From positions 3,588-13,258 of the forward strand of contig DDJC01000078.1 in NCBI GenBank assembly GCA_002339015.1: a stretch of 9,671 bases of DNA, read 5' to 3'. Below the pieces are notes generated by a model. It was given only the letters and a program-made list of their open reading frames with translations, did not search any database and was not told the origin of the DNA. The stretch comes from Burkholderiales bacterium UBA1834 (GTDB lineage Bacteria > Pseudomonadota > Gammaproteobacteria > Burkholderiales > Burkholderiaceae_C). Positions 5,523-9,671 of this stretch are shown here, piece by piece. The position numbers and the translations under genes were made by a program. Numbering within the stretch: position 1 is the first letter of the stretch; every line of letters starts with the position of its first letter.

Positions 5523-6851
5523 ATGCCCCGCAACCGCTTCGCCCTCAGTCTGTTCTGGCGTACCTTCATCCTGCTGGCCGTGCTGCTGACGGCAGGCATC
5601 GTTGCGTGGGTGCAGACCTTTCGGGCACTGGAGTTCGAGCCTCGCGCCATCCAGGCCGCGCAGCAGATCGCCTCACTGGTGAACCTGTCGCGCGCGGCGC
5701 TGCAGTACGCAGACCGCATCAACCGGGTCACGCTGATCAAGACCATCTTTGACCAGGAGTCGATCTCACTCAAGCCACGCGAGCCATCGGACCAGTACGT
5801 GCGCTTCGAGGTGAGCCGCTTCACGGAGGTGATCTCGTCGGAGCTGCGCTCGCGGCTGGGGCCGGACACCGTGATCGCCGGCAGCGTGAACAACGTGCAG
5901 GGCCTGTGGGTGGGCTTTCAGATCGACGGCGACCGCTACTGGCTGCAGGCCGATCCCACGCGGGTGGAACCGCTCACGGGACGTACGTGGTTCATCTGGG
6001 TAGGCATCGCGGTGATCGCCACCGTGCTGGGCTCGGCCACCATCGCACGGCTGATCAACCAGCCGCTCAAGGAGCTGTCCTTCGCAGCCAGCCGGATACG
6101 TGAGGGCGAGTACGACTCGGTGCTCGACGAATCCATGCTCACGCGCGAGATCCGCGAGGTAAACCAGGGCTTCAACCGCATGGCGCGTGAACTGGCCAAG
6201 GTGGAGGAAGACCGTGCGGTGATGCTGGCTGGCATCTCGCACGACCTGCGCACACCGCTGGCCCGCATCCGCCTGGAGGCGGAGATGAGCGTGCACGACG
6301 AGGAGGCGCGGCGCAACATCGCGGCGGATGTCGACCAGCTCGACGCCATCATCGACAAGTTCATGGACTATGCGCGCCCGGGCGAGGTCAGCCTTGTGCC
6401 GGTGCACGTGTCCAGCGTGGTCGACAAGGCCATTGGGCAGTTTCGCGACACGAAGCGCATCCGCATTTCGGCCAAGCTGCCCATCGACACCAAGGTGATG
6501 GCAGACGAAACTGAACTGGGACGGGTGCTGAGCAACCTCTTCGAGAACGCGCGGCGCTATGGCCGCAACACCTACACCGGCGTGGCCAACGTGGAGGTGA
6601 ACTACACGCGCTCAGGCTCCTGGGTGATTCTGAGCGTGCGGGACCACGGACCGGGCGTGAGCCCTGAAAAGCTGATGCAGCTGACCACGCCCTTTTTCCG
6701 TGGGGATGCGGCGCGCACAGCGGCGTCTGGTGCGGGCCTGGGGCTGGCGATCGTGGACAAGGCGCTGCAGCGCATGGGTGGCGCGCTGGAACTGGCCAAT
6801 GCGCCCGGTGGCGGCTTGATGGCGCACATCCGGCTCAAGCGGGCGCCTTGA
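5523..6851 (+). CDS. risS: RisS/EnvZ-like membrane sensor histidine kinase
   Basis: The 442-aa inner-membrane kinase has TM1 ~11-31 (FWRTFILLAVLLTAGIVAWV), a ~120-residue periplasmic domain, TM2 ~156-176 (WFIWVGIAVIATVLGSATIA) and a HAMP linker (~177-230). The H box GISHDLRTPLARIRLE carries His240. The HATPase domain has an N box with Asn342 (SNLFENARRYG), G1 DHGPGV (374-379), F box PFFRGD (390-395) and G2 GAGLGLAIV (403-411). All catalytic boxes are intact. The periplasmic part (RALEFEPRAIQAAQQIASLV) resembles betaproteobacterial RisS more than enteric EnvZ, so the symbol is by resemblance. It is the cognate partner of the preceding regulator. ATG 5523 fits the first TM segment, but no good Shine-Dalgarno is visible. 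Confidence 0.93.
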   Translation: MPRNRFALSLFWRTFILLAVLLTAGIVAWVQTFRALEFEPRAIQAAQQIASLVNLSRAALQYADRINRVTLIKTIFDQESISLKPREPSDQYVRFEVSRFTEVISSELRSRLGPDTVIAGSVNNVQGLWVGFQIDGDRYWLQADPTRVEPLTGRTWFIWVGIAVIATVLGSATIARLINQPLKELSFAASRIREGEYDSVLDESMLTREIREVNQGFNRMARELAKVEEDRAVMLAGISHDLRTPLARIRLEAEMSVHDEEARRNIAADVDQLDAIIDKFMDYARPGEVSLVPVHVSSVVDKAIGQFRDTKRIRISAKLPIDTKVMADETELGRVLSNLFENARRYGRNTYTGVANVEVNYTRSGSWVILSVRDHGPGVSPEKLMQLTTPFFRGDAARTAASGAGLGLAIVDKALQRMGGALELANAPGGGLMAHIRLKRAP

Positions 6852-6857
6852 GCGCTG

Positions 6858-6897
6858 GGGCTGTACAGCCCGCCGGTTGGCGCTCACGCCTTTGGCG
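6858..6897. repeat. Nested inverted repeats in the risS/ispF convergent gap
   Basis: The 73-base gap between the converging stops contains the perfect 14-base palindrome GGGCTGTACAGCCC (6858-6871), then CGCC-GGTT-GGCG (6871-6882) and CGCC-TTT-GGCG (6887-6897). No U-tract is present on either strand. They may serve as Rho-independent-like or RNA 3'-end-protecting structures, but this is not a standard terminator. Confidence 0.4.
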
Positions 6898-6924
6898 GCA
6901 CGCGGCTGAGCTGAGAGATGTCGA

Positions 6925-7440
6925 TCAAACTCTGGCCAGCAGGCACACCGCCCGGGCCTCGATGGCACGCCCCTCGCCCACGGGGCCCATCTTCTCGGCC
7001 GTCTTGGCCTTCACATTGACCTGATCGGTGCTGACGGACAGAGCCTGCGCGATGCGCTTGCACATGGCCGGGATATGCGGTGCCATCTTGGGCGCCTGGG
7101 CCACGATGGTGCTGTCCACGTTGACCACCTGCCAGCCGGCCTCGGCCACTCGGCGTCGGGCCTCGACCAGCAGCGCGAAGGAATCCGCGCCCTTGAAAGC
7201 GGGATCCGTGTCCGGAAAATGGCGGCCGATGTCACCCAACCCGGCGGCGCCCAGCAGCGCGTCGGTCAGCGCGTGCAGCAAGGCATCCGCATCCGAATGG
7301 CCCAGCAGGCCATGGGTGTGCGGGATGGTCACACCACCCAGCACCAGCGGGCGGCCCGTGACCAGGGCGTGGGTGTCCCACCCCTCCCCGATGCGCAGAG
7401 CAGGAATGGCAGGATCGGATGGTGCGGAAATCGACGTCAT
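6925..7440 (-). CDS. ispF: 2-C-methyl-D-erythritol 2,4-cyclodiphosphate synthase
   Basis: The 171-aa cytosolic, homotrimeric MEP-pathway enzyme cyclises CDP-methylerythritol 2-phosphate to MEcPP, releasing CMP. Metal ligands correspond to E. coli Asp8/His10/His42 as Asp22, His24 (GEGWDTHAL) and His56 (ADALLHALTDALLG). Other marks are DIGRHFPDTDP (70-80) and KTAEKMGPVGEGRAIEA (146-162). Start ATG 7438-7440 on the minus strand adds ~14 residues before the usual RIGEGWDTH beginning; GAGGT (7443-7447) lies very close to it. A longer TTG-initiated form (to 7485) is less likely. ispD, often adjacent to or fused with ispF, is not next to it here; the gene diverges from amt. Confidence 0.96.
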   Translation of the reverse strand: MTSISAPSDPAIPALRIGEGWDTHALVTGRPLVLGGVTIPHTHGLLGHSDADALLHALTDALLGAAGLGDIGRHFPDTDPAFKGADSFALLVEARRRVAEAGWQVVNVDSTIVAQAPKMAPHIPAMCKRIAQALSVSTDQVNVKAKTAEKMGPVGEGRAIEARAVCLLARV

Positions 7441-7507
7441 GGACCTCAGTATCGCAGACGCCCTGGAGGCATCCGAACGCACCAATAACGATCAAATCAG
7501 CCCACCT

Positions 7508-7524
7508 TGCACCGAATCTGTGCG
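7508..7524. promoter_or_regulatory. NtrC-like enhancer site upstream of amt
   Basis: TGCAC-CGAATCT-GTGCG matches the NtrC site architecture TGCAC-N7-GTGCA with one mismatch in the last base. Its centre (7516) is about 84 bases upstream of the predicted sigma-54 start site, an acceptable enhancer position. A possible second, half-conserved site CGCACCAAT starts at 7478. Confidence 0.6.
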
Positions 7525-7572
7525 CTCACGGCGCCTTGGAGAGGTCCGCAGCCGCCCTGCATGCCTCAAATT

Positions 7573-7589
7573 CGGGCACACATATTGCT
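7573..7589 (+). promoter_or_regulatory. Sigma-54 (-24/-12) promoter of amt
   Basis: CGGGCACACATATTGCT contains GG (7575-7576) and GC (7587-7588) exactly ten bases apart, within GGCAC...TTGCT. The sigma-54 consensus is YTGGCACG-N4-TTGCW; only the T before GG and the G after CAC differ. Transcription should start near 7600, giving a ~69-base leader before ATG 7669. Together with the NtrC-like dyad upstream, this implies induction under nitrogen limitation. Confidence 0.75.
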
Positions 7590-7668
7590 TCATTTGGGTG
7601 CATCAACAACCCAGGCTGGCGCACGCAACCCACAACAGTGCGCAGCCCGTTCTTTCACAACACCGACG

Positions 7669-8871
7669 ATGGAACAACTCAAACAAGGCACGGATGCGCT
7701 GTTCATCCTGCTGGGCGCCGTGATGGTGCTCGCCATGCATGCCGGCTTCGCTTTCCTGGAACTGGGCACCGTGCGGGGCAAGAACCAGGTCAATGCGCTG
7801 GTCAAGATCCTGGTGGATTTCTGCGTGTCCACCATCGTGTACTTCTTCGTGGGCTACACCGTGGCCTACGGGGTCGATTTCTATGCGGGCGCGGGCACCC
7901 TGGCGCAAGGCAACGGCTACGCGCTGGTGAAGTTCTTCTTCCTGCTGACCTTCGCTGCGGCCATTCCGGCGATCATCTCGGGCGGCATCGCCGAGCGGGC
8001 CAAGTTCGGGCCGCAGTTGATCGCCACGGCCCTCATCGTCGGTGTGTTCTACCCCCTGTGCGAAGGCGCAATGTGGGCCAACAAGTTCGGCGTCGGCGAC
8101 TGGCTCACGCGCGTCACGGGGGGCACCTTCCATGATTTTGCCGGCTCGCTGGTGGTGCATGCCTTCGGCGGCTGGGTGGCCTTGCCGGCCGTGCTGATCC
8201 TGGGTGCGCGGCGCAACCGCTATCGCAAGGATGGCGCCATGTCGGCCCATCCGCCCTCCTCCATCCCCTTCCTGGCGCTGGGCTCGTGGATCCTGGCCGT
8301 GGGCTGGTTCGGCTTCAACGTGATGAGCGCGCAGACCATCGACAAGATTTCGGGCCTGGTGGCGGTGAACTCGCTGATGGCATTGGCCGGCGGCACCCTG
8401 GTGGCCGTGCTGATGGGCCGCAATGACCCGGGTTTCGCCTACAACGGCCCCCTGGCCGGCCTGGTGGCCGTGTGCGCGGGCTCGGACGTGATGCACCCAG
8501 CCGGCGCGCTGGTGGTGGGCGGCATCGCCGGCGCCATCTTCGTCGTGATGTTCACGCTCACGCAGAACAAGTGGAAAATCGACGACGTGCTGGGCGTGTG
8601 GCCGCTGCACGGCCTGTGCGGCGCCTGGGGCGGCATCGCGGCCGGGATCTTCGGGCAGGAGGCCTTGGGCGGCGTTGGCGGCGTGCACCTGGGCACCCAG
8701 GTGACGGGCACGGTGATCGTGGTGTTCTTCGCGCTGGCCACGGGCTTGGCCGTCTATGGGCTGCTGCACTGCGTGCTGGGCCTGCGCCTGACGCAGGAAG
8801 AGGAATTCGACGGCGCGGACCTGTCCATCCACCGCATCAAGGCCAGCCCCGAGCAGGAAGTCTCGTGGTGA
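7669..8871 (+). CDS. amt: Ammonium transporter (Amt/MEP/Rh family)
   Basis: The ~400-aa polytopic inner-membrane protein has about eleven hydrophobic segments and conducts ammonium/ammonia into the cell. Conserved Amt features are FLELGTVRGKN (29-39), SGGIAERAKF (104-113), Asp156 in HDFAGSLVVH (155-164) and GWFGFN (212-217). The pore twin histidines are His164 and His314 (DVLGVWPLHGLCG). A hydrophilic C-terminal tail (~372-400), the region that GlnK contacts in AmtB, ends the protein. ATG 7669 is chosen because upstream in-frame starts (7507, 7561) precede the sigma-54 transcription start. No strong Shine-Dalgarno is visible. There is no signal peptide like that of E. coli AmtB. Unusually, no glnK/glnB gene sits next to it on either side. 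Confidence 0.95.
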   Translation: MEQLKQGTDALFILLGAVMVLAMHAGFAFLELGTVRGKNQVNALVKILVDFCVSTIVYFFVGYTVAYGVDFYAGAGTLAQGNGYALVKFFFLLTFAAAIPAIISGGIAERAKFGPQLIATALIVGVFYPLCEGAMWANKFGVGDWLTRVTGGTFHDFAGSLVVHAFGGWVALPAVLILGARRNRYRKDGAMSAHPPSSIPFLALGSWILAVGWFGFNVMSAQTIDKISGLVAVNSLMALAGGTLVAVLMGRNDPGFAYNGPLAGLVAVCAGSDVMHPAGALVVGGIAGAIFVVMFTLTQNKWKIDDVLGVWPLHGLCGAWGGIAAGIFGQEALGGVGGVHLGTQVTGTVIVVFFALATGLAVYGLLHCVLGLRLTQEEEFDGADLSIHRIKASPEQEVSW

Positions 8872-8884
8872 CATCTGGCGCAGC

Positions 8885-8912
8885 TGGACATTTTGGCCAA
8901 AATAGCTAAAAT
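8885..8912 (+). promoter_or_regulatory. Promoter with palindromic operator for the toxin-antitoxin module
   Basis: TGGACA (8885-8890) and TAAAAT (8907-8912), each matching five of six consensus bases, are 16 bases apart. The spacer and the last base of the -35 hold the perfect 14-base palindrome ATTTTGGCCAAAAT (8890-8903). A further AAAATGGACC (8908-8917) echoes the TGGACATTTT part of the -35 side. Bound protein here would block RNA polymerase, as expected for an autoregulated type II antitoxin promoter. The stretch is AT-rich compared with its surroundings. Confidence 0.7.
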
Positions 8913-8942
8913 GGACCACACACTGACGACGGATGTCCCATC

Positions 8943-9287
8943 ATGACCGCTCTGACCCTGCGCAACCCCCGAGGCGACGATGTGCCGGTGGCTGAATTTT
9001 CAGCCACGGAGGCCAAAAACAGCTTCGGCAAGGTGCTGGACACGGTGTTCAGCCAAGGTGTGGTGGCCATCACCAAGCGGGACCGCCCCACCGCCGTGGT
9101 GCTGTCCCTGGATGCCTACCAGGCATTGCTAGATGCACAGGCCCAGCCTCTGGACACCCTGAGCCACGAGTTCGACGCCCTGCTGCAGCGCATGCAGGGC
9201 CCCGCAGCCCGCGACGCGATGCTCGATGCCTTCGATGCCTCGCCCGACGAGCTGGGGCTGGCGGCTGTGGCTGCAGCCAAGGGCTGA
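8943..9287 (+). CDS. Phd/YefM-type antitoxin
   Basis: The 114-aa protein has a Phd/YefM-like N-terminal domain: EFSATEAKNSFGKVLDTV (18-35), then GVVAITKRDRPTAVVLSLDAYQALL (39-63, given here as the core VAITKRDRPTAVVLS). This fold binds DNA as a dimer and represses its own promoter. The C-terminal half (~66-114, LDTLSHEFDALLQRMQ onward, acidic and helical) is where such antitoxins usually wrap and neutralise the toxin. ATG 8943 follows an amt gap of 71 bases; the Shine-Dalgarno (CGGAT, 8930-8934) is weak. A 120-base gap separates it from a zeta-like kinase gene, its likely toxin partner. The fold assignment is firm; toxin pairing is inferred from order alone. Confidence 0.85.
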   Translation: MTALTLRNPRGDDVPVAEFSATEAKNSFGKVLDTVFSQGVVAITKRDRPTAVVLSLDAYQALLDAQAQPLDTLSHEFDALLQRMQGPAARDAMLDAFDASPDELGLAAVAAAKG

Positions 9288-9299
9288 ACAGCCCCTGGC
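9276..9299 (+). other. Hairpin spanning the antitoxin stop codon
   Basis: GCCA-A-GGGCT (9276-9285) can pair with AGCCC-C-TGGC (9290-9299), with one A/C mismatch and a GAAC loop. The stop codon TGA (9285-9287) lies at the loop. No U-tract follows. It could lower read-through into the toxin gene or alter translation coupling. Confidence 0.45.
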
Positions 9300-9352
9300 G
9301 TGACGCCGGCCGACGTCAGAATCGGCCCTCGGATCCACGATCCCGACTGAAC

Positions 9353-9372
9353 GGCGCACCATGCGGTGCGCC
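9353..9372 (+). other. Perfect hairpin before the toxin gene
   Basis: GGCGCACC (9353-9360), loop ATGC, GGTGCGCC (9365-9372) form a perfect 8-bp stem in the 120-base antitoxin-toxin gap, 35 bases before the predicted GTG start. No T-run follows. It could be an attenuator, a processing site or a second operator; the sequence alone does not decide. Confidence 0.5.
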
Positions 9373-9407
9373 TGAACCCATTGATAAATCAAGAGAGACA
9401 CACCACC

Positions 9408-9671
9408 GTGGCCACCACCGACCACACCCCCCGCCTTTTCGTCTTGGCCGGCACCAACGGCGCCGGCAAGAGCAGCGTCGGCGGCGCCACCATCCGGGCG
9501 CGTGGTGCGCAGTATTTCAACCCTGACGAGGCCGCGGCGGCCATCCGGCGCGCCCAGCCCCACCTGAGCGCCACGCAGGCCAACAGCGCCGCCTGGCACG
9601 AAGGCAAGCGCCTGTTGCAGCACGCCATCGCCAAGGGGCTGGACTACAACTTCGAGACCACGCTGGGCGGC
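9408..9671 (+). CDS. Zeta-toxin-like P-loop kinase, N-terminal part
   Basis: This CDS runs off the right edge after 88 codons, so its C-terminus is unseen. It begins at GTG 9408 (MATTDHTPRLFVLAG) with AAGAGAG (9391-9397) upstream; the same frame is open back to a TGA at 9348, so GTG 9366 or TTG 9381 are weaker alternatives. The P-loop is GTNGAGKSS (15-23, Lys21). It is followed by FNPDEAA (37-43), AWHEGKRLL (62-70), AIAKGLDYNFETTLGG (73-88). These match the zeta/PezT-like family, whose well-studied members phosphorylate UDP-N-acetylglucosamine and poison cell-wall synthesis. The sequence shows family membership, not substrate. The upstream Phd/YefM-type gene is the probable antitoxin. Some family members are non-toxic kinases. 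Confidence 0.85.
   Translation, partial: MATTDHTPRLFVLAGTNGAGKSSVGGATIRARGAQYFNPDEAAAAIRRAQPHLSATQANSAAWHEGKRLLQHAIAKGLDYNFETTLGG

Noticed and set aside
4697..5893. 398-codon minus-strand open frame across ompR and risS
   Set aside because: It lies opposite two well-conserved genes, has a compositionally biased product and no ribosome site or domain. It is a high-GC coding shadow.
7507..7668. 54-codon N-terminal extension of Amt
   Set aside because: The sigma-54 promoter predicted at 7573-7589 would start transcription inside it, and the extension has no Amt-like or signal-peptide character.
7603..8919. 438-codon open frame on the minus strand across amt
   Set aside because: It is antisense to a clearly conserved transporter. 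Its product is rich in His, Gln, Arg and Gly with no recognisable domain, as expected from reversed GC-rich codons.

Overview
The window looks like a chromosomal segment from a high-GC betaproteobacterium, most likely order Burkholderiales and close to Comamonadaceae. The reasons are the GC-rich codon use, the paired leucyltransferases Aat and Bpt, an OmpR response regulator with a RisS-like sensor, and a short alanine-rich phasin of the kind found in polyhydroxyalkanoate (PHA)-storing betaproteobacteria. The taxon is inferred from protein character only.

Layout, left to right. (1) The 3' part of a class III omega-aminotransferase (+) converges on inorganic pyrophosphatase ppa (-), with a bidirectional hairpin terminator between them. 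(2) ppa is divergent from a phasin gene. The intergenic region holds three TTGCA-centred elements around a plausible sigma-70 promoter, a layout that fits PhaR-type repression. The phasin ends in a structured ~150-base 3' region and a strong intrinsic terminator. (3) aat and bpt form a two-gene N-degron unit. aat starts only about 20 bases after that terminator and has no visible leader. bpt overlaps the 3' end of a convergent SIMPL-domain (DUF541) secreted protein gene. (4) Divergent from that gene is the ompR-risS two-component operon. (5) ispF (-) converges on risS. (6) amt (+), an ammonium transporter, diverges from ispF and has a clear sigma-54 (-24/-12) promoter and an upstream NtrC-like dyad. 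(7) The right edge carries a probable toxin-antitoxin module: a Phd/YefM-type antitoxin behind a promoter with a perfect palindrome in its spacer, then the start of a zeta-toxin-like P-loop kinase that runs off the window.

Most of the window is housekeeping or stress physiology: pyrophosphate hydrolysis, carbon storage granules, N-degron tagging, envelope sensing, isoprenoid precursors and ammonium uptake. The accessory part is the right end. The pairing of a Phd/YefM-fold antitoxin with a zeta-like kinase, with two hairpins between the genes, is the best candidate here for an under-described system. No tRNA, rRNA, CRISPR array or insertion sequence was seen, and no gene-free stretch exceeds about 250 bases.
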